Assembly (NCBI GenBank): GCA_000697475.1 | Contig: JNEU01000651.1 | Location: 1-64,000 of the forward strand | From: Lichtheimia corymbifera B2541 | Taxonomy: Eukaryota > Mucoromycota > Mucoromycetes > Mucorales > Lichtheimiaceae | Length of the DNA stretch: 64,000 nucleotides | Direction of reading: 5' to 3' | Shown here: positions 45,146 through 57,977 of the stretch, one piece after another | Numbering within the stretch: position 1 is the stretch's first letter | Layout of the letters: every line of letters begins with the position of its first letter | Program-made: the position numbers and the translations under genes | The notes under the pieces: model-generated | Told to the model about the DNA's origin: nothing | What the model saw: the letters and a program-made list of their open reading frames with translations, nothing else | The model's database searches: none

Positions 45146-48100
45146 TCAATCTTCGTCTTCTACCTCTTGAATAGAGAAATACGGATGATGCTTCTACATC
45201 TCGATGTGAGTAAAAGGATTACATACAACTTTAGGGGGCTGTCGATTCTTACCATCCAATGACCAATGGTGCCTCGCTTAATAGGATCACGGCTTAGCAA
45301 TGTCTTGATGATATCACGCGTTTGTGGGTCATGGATATGGTCCTCAAAGCCTGGGATGTCTAATTCAACTTGCTCATTCCATCGTATGCCATTGATCAGT
45401 CCCGGTGTAAGAGGTGATGGATGCGAAATAAAATGCAATACAGTGTCATCGGTGATGTTAGCTGGGAAGAGTGGTTCATTGGCCTCGAGTTCCTGTTGTT
45501 GTCATAGCAACAATATAACCGATTGATGAGTGTGCTTTTGCCTACCATCAATTTCACATACACACACTTACATAAATGATGCATCCAAGTGACCATAAAT
45601 CTACGCTGGCTGATGCTACAACACCATGTGATTCAATGCCATAGGTTGTGGCTCGAGCTACTTCGGGAGGACAATAACGAGGTGTGATCAATCCCACACA
45701 TTCCTGGCCAATGGAGCGACTCGCTTCAAAATCAATGAGCTTGAACACATATTTCCCTTGCTGGTATTTTTGCATAATGTTGCCTGGTTTAAGGTCACAA
45801 AAAGCGATATCATGGGAATGACATGCAGCAAGTCCTTTAGCAACATCGCATATCATGACACGTGATAAGCTTGCTGATTCAAGTCGTTCCAAAACAGCAA
45901 CATACTCAAGGTTGCTGTTATTGTTGCCGATGGTGAGCATTTCTTGTAAAGCGACAACATGTTGCGTTGCTGATTGTAGCTTGACAAGAGCACGACATTC
46001 ACGTTCCCATGCTTCACGACGGCCAAACACCTTGAGCGCTACTGGATCTCCCTCTAGAGTGCCAAACCAAATCTTGTTGGTGGGTCCCACGTGATGTGGC
46101 GTGCCATCTAATGTATACCGATCCGCTGGTACTTGCATTGGTAATGACTGTAATCGTGCTAGTCGTTCAAGTGGACTGATATTGTCATCATCATCATCAT
46201 CATGATGGTTCTCTTTTTCAATGGTTGTCGTAGAAGTGGGTGAATTGATGACTGCCATATTGACACGCTGTGCAAGTGGAATCGTAGAAGATGAGGAAGA
46301 TGACGTGATGGTGGGATGGCTGAAATGAACATAAGGCACTGTAGGCGATCCAAGACCAGCAGAAGCTAATGTGCTGCTATTAATACTACCTCTTGCTGCT
46401 GTAATGGGTCGCGTAAATTCATTGGGCTTTTGCAGAATGATTTCATTGGGTGATTGTGGTGGTGGAACGATCATGTATGACATGGATCCGCCTTCTTCTG
46501 ATGTCGTCGTGGCAGTTGTTGGATGCTCAGCTGTCATCAGGGATGGCACATTGGCAGCACTATTGTTGATGCTGCTATTGACACTCATATGTTTGGTGCC
46601 CACGCTATTCAATGCATTCATGCTATTGCGTTTTTCATCCATGATGAGGCCACCACCCTTTTCCTGTTGTTGTTGACCCTTTTCATGGTGTTGTTCAATA
46701 TCCTCGTCTTCAGGAGAAAGTGTCTTTTCTTGTTTTTGACGTCGTTTGCTTCGTCGTATGAGTAGGAAACACAAGGCAGCAAGCACAATGGCACCCCCTA
46801 TTATGCCACCCACTGCTGCACCAATGATGGTTTGCTTATCGCTATCACTATGTTGTCCTGATGCTTCATGGTCATTGTTATCATTAGAATCGGGTGGTGC
46901 AATGGTAGGCGGTGGTGTAGATTCCGCATCAAATCCCTGTGGAGCAACACGCGTCCATGACCACGCTTGAATGTCGAGAATATAAATATCGCTGTCATTT
47001 GTGGCACCTACGCCCCATCCGCCAAAAATATAAATCTTTTGTTTAGCTTCATCCAAAACGGCGGTGTGACCTATGAATAGTATGGTAGTGGTGGTGTCAT
47101 AAAATGCATAATTAGTAACAGCCAAGAAGGATGATGACTAAACTACTACTTTACCCATGCGTGCATTTGGTCCACTTGAAAGATTTGTCATTGGAGCCTG
47201 ACGCCATTGAAGCTGTGGGTATTGTGATGCATCTAAAATCCATACACCAGTGTCAAAAGGTCGGTCTGTGCCACCACCAAAAATGATCATTTGGTCGTCA
47301 AGGCAATTGGCAGTGTGTAAACGACGAGCACCAGGGGCAGCATTGTTGCTACTTTGGACTTGCACTTGAAGATTCCATGTACCCTGACCAAGCGTGTAGG
47401 TGAATACGTCCGAAACGGGATTTGATTTGGAGCCAGTTGTTGAACCACCGTAGCTGATGATGCAGTTGCAATGCGGGATATAGCACATGGCGTGATCAGT
47501 CACTTGCATGCCGTTACTAGCTGGTGCCCATGTATATGCATTGGCATCCATGACATACAGCGAGTTGAGTACTGCATTGGTGATTGGATGTCCATTGTTG
47601 TCCACAGATAAACCGCCATAGTAGTACAACGAGTTGTTCACAAGACTCATTGCATATCCGGAAGCATGACCAGGAGGCGATAAGCCTATTGTTATGGAGG
47701 ATTATTATATACATGCATGCAACTTTTATATACAGGTTAGGAGCAACGTACTGGCTGTTGGGAAGCTCCAACTCCAACTATTGGTGTCAAGCTTTTGAAG
47801 GCTACTTGCACCACCACTGGTATTGGAAGCAATGGCAAGCATTTGACCAGGGCTTGGAACATGCGTAGCTGCAAAAAAGACTTGTCCCGGCATGGTATTT
47901 CCACTGCTCACCGCCACATTGGGATGGTACCATGCACCTTGCTGTGAATTCCATACCCAGAGATCATTTGTGCCTGACAGGTTGCTGTTGGGATCACCGT
48001 CAATGTCTTGGTTGCCACCATAAACAATCACATAGGGATCAACATAGGCTAAAATATACATGAATATGATGATGATGGTCCGCATAAACACACAAACCTC

Positions 48101-48218
48101 CTGCATGACCAGCACGCCATGGGACATGGTTTTGACGTGTGCCAAGTTGACCTTGCGCAGATACTTTATCACCGATTACAAGGAGGAGGAGCACCAACAG
48201 CAGCAGCCACACTTGCAT
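45146..48218 (-). CDS. Kelch-repeat / single-TM / protein-kinase-like receptor protein
   Basis: Six exons, about 870 residues. Order: a signal peptide (VWLLLLVLLLLVIGDKVSA); kelch beta-propeller repeats, marked by YVIVYGGNQD, NSLYYYGGLS, CIISYGGSTTG, QMIIFGGGTD and KIYIFGGWGVG (about residues 40-350); a Pro/Asp/His linker; one transmembrane helix (IIGAAVGGIIGGAIVLAALC); a basic stop-transfer (RRSKRRQKQ); a Ser/Thr/Gln-rich stretch of about 200 residues; then a kinase fold. The kinase has DPVALKVFG (beta-3 Lys), VAVLERLESA, CHSHDIAFCDLKPGNIM (catalytic Asp and Asn), FKLIDFEAS (DFG region), PRYCPPEVAR and VDLWSLGCIIYELEANEPLF. The Gly-rich loop is not clear, and His-Arg before the catalytic Asp and the DFG Gly are replaced. 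Kelch propellers in fungi are usually membrane proteins without a kinase. The ligand is unknown. Splice junctions join in frame, so the fusion is not a model artefact as far as I can see. Confidence 0.85.
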
Positions 48219-48366
48219 GGTGGAATAAAAAAATGATGACGTTTTTGGCACGTATCGTTGGGAGATTGTGTGCAGGGTGCGAAAGAAAGAAGAAGGATAG
48301 GGGAAAAAAGAACTCTAGTTCCCAAAAATTATTACCCCATTGTTTACATGATTACTGCGCCCAACC

Positions 48367-48374
48367 TATATAAA
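48367..48374 (-). promoter_or_regulatory. TATA-like box of the kelch-kinase gene
   Basis: On the minus strand GTTTATATAG lies about 150 bp upstream of the ATG at 48218; a GA-rich stretch lies between them. Confidence 0.3.
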
Positions 48375-48613
48375 CACTCTGCCATCACTGCATATCATCA
48401 TTCGCCGCCCTAATAGTGGTGGCATGGGAACAAAAATCCCATCATTGTGGATGTCGCCAATTGTAACAAATAGAAATCATGGAAACCACCATCAGCATGT
48501 TTTAATCTACTGCACAAGACGTGTATTGAGAGCGTGAGGGAGCGAGAGAGAGAGAGAAAGGGAGGGTATATACGAAAAAGAACAAAAGGGCACACAGTAG
48601 CTAGCTATGCATA

Positions 48614-50117
48614 TTACTGCTGCTGTTGCTTGTACAAAGCCTCGACATCTTCAACGTCTTCCTTGGAACCGAGCCAGATACCCGATCGATCGTGAATATG
48701 CTCAGGGATGATATCCAAAGCATCCATGGTGCCGGTAGTTGCCTTACCACCTGCTTGTTCAATCAAAAAGGCCATAGGGAACACCTCATAGAGAATACGA
48801 AGCTTTCCACGCTTGGACTTTGCATCCGCGGGATAACCAAAGATGCCACCTGGTAACACACAAAAAGGATTAGCCATCGCACGTTGCACAAATCGGGACT
48901 ATTATGCGCATGCAAAAAACGTACCATACAAAAGTGTGCGGTGGATATCAGACACCATGGATCCAACATAACGTGCGCTATACTTTTGCTTGACCATGTC
49001 GACATACTTTCGGCTGGGTTCATCAAAGTGCTTGTAGTTACCCTCGTTGATGGAGTAAATCTTGCCACGAGGAGGCAATTTGATCTACAAGAGGGTTGTC
49101 TTATCAGCAATTTTGTCCGTATTTTTTCTCCCTATCTTCCGTAGTACTAGTACTCACATCAGGATGTGTCATGATGAATTCACCGATAGCAGGATCCAAA
49201 GTGAAGCCATTGACGCCGTTACCAACAGACTAAAAAAGTTACGTGGTTAGTCTCCACGTGATCCTGACGTATGCAATAAACACGTATACAACTACCCCTG
49301 ACTTACCAAGATCATTTCACAGTACGAGCCTAAGAACAGCCAATAGTTTAGATACGCAAGGTCAATATCCAAACAATCTCCATTTTACTTACCGTACATG
49401 CAGTAGCCAGCAGCAATAAGCTCACGACCATTACGCAAGAGATCCTTCTCAGTGGGGTTTTCGTGATCGGCCTAATAAAAGCAAAAACCATGAGCATTCC
49501 ACGTACGCGCGTTCGTTTCACCGTCCTTTTGTAATAATTACTTACCACCTTGAATATACCAAAGATAGTACCAATGGAAACACCACAATCAATGTTGGAA
49601 GAACCATCCAAAGGATCAAAGGTAACAATGTATTTGCCGCGTTGGTTGTGATCTTGAATCACCATAGCGTTTTCATCTTCCTCAGAAACCAAAACACAGG
49701 CCTTGCCAGAAGAGATAAGAGCATTGCGGAAAATGTCATTGGCGAGCAAATCCAACTTTTTAACGTCTTCTCCTTGAACATTGGCAGTACCGGTCAAACC
49801 AAGCCTACATGTATCAGTCAATATCGTTGTTGTTGTACATGGAGCATATGAAAATCATACAGGTTCACGAGACCAGCTTGCTTCACCTTGGAAGCGACAA
49901 ACTTGCATCCAAATTGGATCGAGGTCAACAACAAGGTCAAGTCACCAGTAGCTTCAGGAACATACTATCATATCAAGGGTTATTACGTGTGTCTCTCTCC
50001 CTCTAACACGTCATGCCAACACACGACATACCTGTTGCTGAGCAAGCACCCAACGCGTCAAGGTAACGAGATCAGTACCACGACCGACTGCGATTTCGTC
50101 AAACTTGGTTTCTGGCA
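48614..50117 (-). CDS. Fructose-1,6-bisphosphatase
   Basis: Hydrolyses fructose-1,6-bisphosphate to fructose-6-phosphate, the committed step of gluconeogenesis, in the cytosol. About seven exons; start [20 protein letters not shown], then [20 protein letters not shown] and [20 protein letters not shown]. Metal/active-site segments are intact: [29 protein letters not shown], and the C-terminal [20 protein letters not shown] with the active-site Lys/Arg. The substrate region reads [20 protein letters not shown]. About 335 residues, as expected. The stop is at 48614-48616 after a Gln run. Confidence 0.96.
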
Positions 50118-50204
50118 TTATGGTCAAGATTGTATGTTGTGTGTCAAAAGTGTGGGAAAAAGAGAAAAGAAAACGAAAATGATAATGCGTTGGGCTAATT
50201 TACG

Positions 50205-50214
50205 CTTTTTTATA
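50205..50214 (-). promoter_or_regulatory. TATA-like box of fructose-1,6-bisphosphatase
   Basis: CTATAAAAAAG on the minus strand, about 90 bp upstream of the start codon at 50117. Confidence 0.4.
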
Positions 50215-50342
50215 GTGAGCAAGCATAATTCTTTTGGGGGACTATGTGGAGGTGGTTGGTACGGGTGTATCGGAGTCAACAATTGCGGGGTAAGCCGGTA
50301 GGATGAACGTGGAGCATAGGAACAATTTCACATGCCTAAGTA

Positions 50343-53300
50343 CTATGAAAGAAGGAAGCAGTTCTTGCCCTCGCACATGGATTTGGTGAGTCGTTGATAC
50401 ATGACTTGCTTGTTGGAATAATCTGGAAGCTTGAGATAATTGGCACATGTCATCACCGACGGCAAGTAGTCGTCCGGTAAAAGAGGTGGTTCGCATTGTT
50501 TCCGCACCACTGTAAACACTGGCCGCATGGCATGCCACCCTTGTAAAATGAGTCAGCAATGACCTTCCTCTTATCCCATTCATCCATCCCATCCATCCCC
50601 TTACGTACCTCCAATCGGTAACCGAGGACTTCCTGTAGTAAACTGCAAAAAGTCGCGTCGTTCTTGCTGGGTCATTTCCGAAAGGATGGCCACCAAGTGT
50701 TGCACAGTTCGGCTTTCCATGGTGTACCCATGATCTGCATGGATGGCACTCGAGATAGCTATGTAGTTCACAATAAAAATAGCACGTCAATTAGACCTTT
50801 CACTGAACAAAGGAAAAACTCCAGAGGGCGCGCTTACTTGAATATGACCAATCTTCCACCGAGTTACCAAACAATGAAACAAGTTCTTCGGGTGACAGAA
50901 TTTTGAGATGATCCAGGTCAAAGATACTACTGAAGCCTTTTCGAAACATTGCCATTTGTTCTCGAATGCCGGAACCAACAAGCATATCCAGTAACATGTC
51001 CATATAATCCTTGACATTGTCGATCGTCACTGCCATATTTTCGCCATTCTCCTATATGTGTGTGTTACATCATTGTTTCGTATATAATTTTTTTGTCGGA
51101 ACATACCTGCAGCATAATTTCGGGATGCCCGGGTAACGTGAAATCCAGACACAGATCCTCCAAACGGCTGTGAATGGTTCTTAGAGCCGACGCTTTTTTC
51201 ACCGCCGTCTAAAAACAAATCCACCCCCACAATTAGTAAGAAAACGTGTTGGTAGATCCCATCTTCTCTCCCTTACCATGGATGCATCAGAAACGATGGC
51301 TTGTTTCTCGTCAACAAAGTCTTGTAAAACTTGCAGTGAATTGCACAACACCGGATCAATATCCTGCCATAACAAGATTTTATCAGTTCCATCATCATCC
51401 GTCAACATTCGGAAAGAGAGCAATCATGCGCACGTGCCAATGAACCCCCATCCCATCCCCCATTCCGCGGATCCCCCTTTTCCCTTACTTACCCTGAGCA
51501 ACTGAAGAGGAGGAGGTAGCACTAATTGCGATTCCGAAAAAAGTAGCTTGAAGAAGGCTGGACTAAAAGGCATGTCGATGATCCTGAAATCCACCATGGC
51601 TTTGGCAACAAAGCGACCCAGAGTTTCAAATAGCTTGAGCGTCATTTTTCCGGTAGATGTTGTCTTTTGAAAAGGCGACATGGGCAATGGAAATAAACCG
51701 TTCTTGTTTGACACGTATTCTCCTCCAACTGAATCGCCATCATCATCATCGTGACGCCACATGGCAAGTGTCTTTTTGCTGAACTCCTTGGACACAGCAG
51801 CATAAAACTCCAGTGTTGGTCCTAAACCACTGCCCTCTTCTCCCGTGTATTGCACTTCGAGCGTGGATTCCATGGCCCCAAAGTTATCAAGGATTTTGGT
51901 AGCTGACATGAGCATGTTTTCACGAGGGATCTTGACTTTGTGTCGGGTGGATTGATGCAAAAGAGGTTGTTGTTGCTGTTCATGTGTAGAATCGAGCAAT
52001 GATAAATGATGCTGTCCTCCTCCTTCTCCATCCTGATGATTGTTGTTGTTGTTGCCACGCATTTGCAAACTTTGCCACCGTGCCATCAGCCGTGTGTAAC
52101 CATAAGCTGTGCTCTGCAAAAACTGGTATCGCGTCTCGAATGGGAATAAAAAGTTGTACTTTTGCATAAGCCAATACGTCCAGTCAGGTAGACATCCACT
52201 AGCAATGATCAAGGATTCTTCCAATTGGCGTTGCATCTTGCCCGTCAACTTGCGATTGACAAAGTCTACGTTGATAGGCGGCTTTCCAATGTTGCTGTTG
52301 CTGCTTTCAATCAGCTGGTAAAGTGCTGCAAGCAATTGAAGCACCTTGTCACACGTTGTGCCATTCCCCACGCTTACAGGAATTACTGTGCTCGTTGGCT
52401 CAGGTATCTTTGGTTCCTGTTCTTGAGTGGTACTTCGTTCAAGCCGGAAAGAAAAAGAAAAGGAAGACGACCAAAAGCCCATGCGGCCCATGTTGTTGTT
52501 GTTGCTGCTTAGGCTACGATGAATAGCACCATAGATGGTTGTCTCAGGATCGACAGAAACACCGCGTGCAAAGAAATGCACCTTCCATTGTCCATTTTGT
52601 TTCTTTGGTGTTTGCTGTTGTTGTTTGACGTGGGTGCGTTTGCCCTAAACATAAAAAGGTCAATCAACATGATGCATAGCATGTATTTTGTCAACATACA
52701 CATACTTCATCATCGAGTTGGATTGGATCGCTCTCATCGTCTTCATCTTCATCATCCGTGTCTTGTCCACGATCAAGCGATTCAATCACATCAGGATCAC
52801 ACATGGAGTCTGCATCCGAGTCGTCGTCATCGTAAGGTTGATGATGTTGGATGTTATCCAATGATAAGGTTGAAGCATTCACCAGTGGGCCAACACGCGT
52901 CACAAGGTATTCCTCCAGCATCTTTAGCTTTGCCACAACTGGCACCAGCACTGTATAAGAGCGTTGCTCAAGGGCTCCTTCGCCTACAAGACGCACACGG
53001 ATGTGCTTGTTGAGCATGTTGCTTGGGTTACGGAATCCGTCATTTGGTGCTTCAAGAGGTGTCACAATTTGAAACTGCTCTGATCGACTCAGGGAAATCT
53101 ACATATACAAATAGGCGAATCAGCATGTTGAACGACGCACCATGAATAATATATATATACCTGTAAACGGTCTATAAGTTTACATAGTGCTTGTTGGTTT
53201 GTATCATCTTTGTTGTGTAAAAGTGTGTTACAGAATGCCATGCGTCGTGATGCAAGTGACGGATCGTCGTTGGTGAGATAATGCAGCAATGCATCCAGGA

Positions 53301-56300
53301 TACCTGAGCGTGATAACTCAAAGCTGCTGATACCGATGTTACTGCCATTAATGATCCGAAGGAAACGTTCCAAGGCAGCTGCAGCAGTCGAGGTCTCCTC
53401 TTTTTGAAGTTGTAATGAAACTGAATGCAGTTCCTTGAGTCGATCATTGTAGCCAATTTCCTTGCTGCGTACGTGATACGAGAGATATTCGTATTTGCAC
53501 ATGAAATTCTTTGCCAGCATAATAATGTAACGTTGTGCCAACGGATCACCCATGCCGTCATTGCCTTGTTGTCTGAAAAGGGACATCGGTTGTGCTACTG
53601 ATGGATGTGTAACAAGAGCAGGGGGATGTTGTAATGGGATATCAACAGTCGTTGCCATGGACTTTTGAGAAATGGTATCAATCTCGTGAAGCACGCCTTC
53701 AATCTCAAACACGCTGTAATAGACATCCGGGACCTTGGTAACAAGCAATTCGGCTTGATAAAGAGCATCCATGACCAATAACTCGTGATCTTTTTGTGTG
53801 AGGATTTCAACCAAGAATTCAGAGAGAGGAACATTGGTAGTGATGCGTCGTAAGATATCCTTGTCACAGTAGTAAATGATCTTGGCCAATGCGTGCGTGA
53901 TTTGCTCTCTTAGCGCCACGTTCACCATGGATGTGTATGCTTCAATCAACAAGGGTAATAGAATGCGGCCCATGCGTTCAAGTAGCTCTGGCTTTCTTTT
54001 CAAGAGCCTGATATGCACGCCCATATTCTCGTTGCTGTCGTTGCCATTGGAGAATCGTCGAAGTACAAGTGGGGGTGTAACGCTGGTTGTCGATGCCTGT
54101 GATGATCGTGTCCGTGAAGCAATAGGGGAAGTATTGAGTAATCGATCGGCGCTCCAAAGTTCTATTATTGTTGCATATCGATATATGAGTATTCAGAATG
54201 GATCGTGGGTTAAAAACATTTACCTTTTGGAAGAGGGGGTAAAAGATCAACAATGATTTTGAGAATAGTTGAAACGGTATCACGCCATTTGGTATCCATG
54301 GTGATGTTGACGATCTGCTCAGTGATATCGTCAGGCATAGAGGATGCACCAGTGATGATTTGATAGAACTTGGATGTGATATCAAGATCCAAAAGCTGAC
54401 AAGTGAGATGAGGAGAGTGGCGAGAGATGGCACGAAAGATGCGCAAGAGATAATTGAAAGCCGAAGGACGCACGGCATTGTTGTTGCTGCCATTGACAGG
54501 AATAAGCTGAATCAACTTTTCCAAGAGCTGAGGCGTGATCAGCTGCTCAATTCTCACTTTGTCGGCACCGCAGCTATCAATCAATCGAGCCCAGCATAAG
54601 CAGGTAAGATCAACCACTGTTTGGTCCGGATAAGAGAGTGTCTCTTTCAATATGTCGATCACTTGCTGGATTTCTGAATAGACCCCATCATCCATAATCT
54701 CGATACCACGCATGCAATTGGAAGCTGTTTGCAAAGCACTGCGTTGAAAGTGAATCGTAAAGAAATGAAAGTGCTTGACTGCTGCATTGAGACCACCACC
54801 GCGTACAACATCTCGAGGGAATTGGATGGACACTTTTTCCAGAGCCTAAAATTATAATATAGGTCAATGTTATCGTCGCCATTGATAATAACCTCTCCTT
54901 CCCTTCCTTACATAAAGTGCCTGTTCCTGCAAATCAATGTAGTCACTCGGTTCCAGCTTGTCGCAAAGTACAGGTACACCATTATTAGCAACGACAATGG
55001 AGGCCGCAGGAGGAAGAGCGTCCAATAAGTTTGAAAGACATTGACAAGCCAGGATCATCTTTTCTGTCGTTTGACCGCCTTGGACAGCTGATAAGTTCAT
55101 CATTGGATCCTCCGCCAACATTGCCAGCATCATTTGTTCATCCATGCCATGATCCAAGGTGGAAGAAGGCGATCCTTTGAGTATCTCCAATAATGTCACC
55201 ACCAAATCTCTGCAGTGAATTGTACCAGCCAATGTTTCCTCATTGCTGACTGAGAGGATTTCTGCAAGTTCTTGAAGTGCGGCAAGGTGTGATGATGATC
55301 CATTGTTATTGTTTTCACCCGTTTGTTGCTTCAGGGTTTGAATCAATGTATCAAGACGTGAATGAGTGTCATGCAATCCGTAAATGCCTTGAAGTCGATA
55401 AAGGTTCTCATATTCGTCATGCACATGAGCCGACGTTGTTGTTGTTGAGCGAGGTACAAGTGCAACTGGATCAGCCCAATCTTCTTCCTCATCCTCATCC
55501 TCTTCATCATCATCCTGGTCACTGTCTGATAATGGGCGATATTGCGGATAAGCTGCAGGTGTGGGTGTAGTCATTGTATTCGGAGGAGCATTGACAGTGG
55601 ATGCATTTTGTTGTTGTTGTTGAATGGTAGCTGTTGGTTTAGGTGTGGTAACTGATAAGGGTGGTTGTGGTGATGATGATGGCACGAGAGGTTGGTTTTT
55701 AAGCGGAGCTGACCTGTGGTTTATGCGATGATGATTTTAGCTTCCAGGATTTCTTTCCACGCACCACCACCTCACCAGGTTCCCCGACCGCATAAATAAT
55801 TGCATATCGATAGTGCCTCCCTCTCCCTCCTTACCGAGTTTTGGGTTCCTTGTTGGTATTCACATCCCATGAAGGGTCTCTTGTTGTCTCAGTAGAAGCC
55901 GATGCTTTCCCTTTGCCTTTGCGCGAACTAGTACGACCACTACCACCACCGCTACTTGTACTGCTGCTACTCGATGATGTCTTGCTGCGCTTTTTGGATA
56001 CTTGACGCCCACTGTGCTTACGCTTCTTGCTATCATCCCTGAAAATAAAAATACAGGTGAGTTGCTCTGGATAGAACGCGTATCAAACAAGATCGCCTCC
56101 TGCAGCGACTTGACCACCCATATCTTACTTCATAGATGAGCTATCATCACTATTCTCGGGAACTGGTTGTCGTTTACGCAAGCTGTATCTTTCAGAGGAA
56201 CCCGATCCACTATCGAATCAATAATAAAAAAAGGTTACATGTCAGGTCATGGCAAGGGGGAGAACAAGTGGTCATTTTACCTTGCAGTGGCCACAGGTTT

Positions 56301-56402
56301 AGAAGAGGACGAAGAAGGATCGCTCATGGCAGTGGATGCAGTGTTTGGAGATGGTCTGTAAGAAGCTGTAGATCGCCTTGTTCTCTTCGATTGGTGTTCC
56401 AT
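50343..56402 (-). CDS. UFD4/TRIP12-type HECT E3 ubiquitin ligase
   Basis: A ubiquitin ligase of the UFD4/TRIP12/UPL3 group (ubiquitin-fusion degradation; histone and DNA-repair control). About 15 exons, around 1,700 residues. The N-terminus starts [11 protein letters not shown] and is Ser-rich and basic. A short acidic block ([17 protein letters not shown]) precedes the ARM repeats ([54 protein letters not shown]), typical of this subgroup. The HECT domain covers the last 370 residues: [96 protein letters not shown] and [20 protein letters not shown] with the catalytic Cys. It ends in the canonical FLLS tail. Confidence 0.94.
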
Positions 56403-57230
56403 GGCTGTGGACAATTGGGAACGAGAGAAAAAGAGTGAGAGTGGGTGAGTGAGAGAGAAAGCGACAGGGAAATGGCTGCTGAAACGTGCCTATATCATTT
56501 TCCCTCTCCTCTCGTCATCATCACAGCTCCCCCGCCTCCTCCTAAAGCATCATCACTTGAGACTTTTACCATCATTACCAACACTATTGGATGCCTATTG
56601 TCCTAAAATCAATCACCTTGTGTTTACATATCTATTCTTCTATACAACTTGTGTCGCGTGGCACAGGAAGCACATTTTTACTACATTTACGATCACTCTT
56701 AGCAGGATGAGCAAATTGCCTGAGTAGAAGGCCTACTACTTTTTCATACAACAAAGTGCCTTCCGGTAGTACAGTACAGAGAATGTATGTCAGCTACAAT
56801 ACATGCAGCAAGCAAATGAGATGGGCTATTGTACATATCGAGCGTCATTATATATTTCTTTCGTACCACATCAGATGATGATGTATTATATGCCCTTTGA
56901 ACGCTATATTCAAAGCAGCTCAGCAAGCGACATCGCATTGTATATAGGTACGGAGCATGAATCAGCAGTATCGTTTGCCATTATGATGCAGATGATCGGC
57001 TATGATCAGTGTCATTAGCATCACCTATACTTCTTCTATGTCTTCGATATACAGCCATTGATGAAAGCAGAGTGTTCATTAAGTTTTTATCATACTACCC
57101 TGTATCTTGGTTATGACAAGCTGGTCACTTTACGAAAGCACAGGGTAAGAAAAATCGAAAACAACGATAGCAGCAATAACCAGAGGCAACGCATGGCGAA
57201 AGTGGAATACATTAATACTAGCTATGTATA
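56403..57230. other. Intergenic
   Basis: Promoter side of the UFD4-like gene, starting with GA-rich sequence (56423-56465). No gene supported. Confidence 0.45.
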
Positions 57231-57977
57231 CTACAGATAGACCAATGCGCAATGCATGTTTTCCTTGCTGCTTTCCCAATGCTCATCAAACGACGGCATA
57301 TATATCCATATCTCCAGGTGATCGGGCACCACCTTTATAGTACGTGTGTATTCTTCTTGTCCTTTTGGCCCATCGATCGTGTTGATACCGTGGTCAGGCC
57401 AGACCACGATAGATATGCCGCTAAGCCCTCTCGAATATGTAGCACCCGATGCTTTTTCCACCTTGTAGCATTGATGATTTGTCAACATACAATGTTGATA
57501 ATCAGACCTTACAGAGGTCAATGGTAGCGAAGGCCTCAATGAGCTCCAAACTAGCTAAGAAGAGCTTTTGTAAAGTCGGATCCATGGGCCTCGCTTGAGC
57601 TACCTTCATCTCCAGATGAGTCTTCGAATCTTCATCTTCTGGTTAAAGAAGGACCCTTCTCTTGAATTGTTGATGTCAGCATGTTCCTTGGCCAACACTC
57701 CATGAAGTGCCCCCTAATTGCAGACAATGTGAGCAAGTACATCATCCAGCAAAATGATCATGTTTTACCTTAATAAAAGAGCCAAATATCACAATGACAA
57801 CAATGACAACCAATGTAGGATAACAATGAAACGCTAAAGATCATGCATATTAGTACGTGGATGGCTCACAAAGAGGATTATCCATCATGCTCTACTCACA
57901 TCAACCTGGGCTTTGAAGGTGTCAGCAATCAAAGAGTGGTATGGAGGATGAAGGAAAGAGGTGGGTGGCGACAACAT
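57231..57977 (-). pseudogene. Decayed or poorly modelled small gene, unknown family
   Basis: Several protein-like pieces lie in order on the minus strand. A short exon starts at an ATG at 57977 (LSPPTSFLHPPYHSLIADTF) and ends at a GTGAGT donor. Next is a hydrophobic segment (LVVIVVIVIFGSFIK) that splices at GTAAAA to GALHGVLAKEHADINNSREG, then LEMKVAQARPMDPTLQKLFL and ELIEAFATIDLCK. A 47-nt GT...AG intron leads to VEKASGATYSRGLSGISIVV, and the frame ends MHCALVYL at TAG (57231-57233). However, two joins do not keep the frame: exon 1 to 2, and near 57640-57650 beside a TTT run. Either two frameshifts have broken the gene, or introns are missed, or base errors are present. No family recognised. 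Confidence 0.35.
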
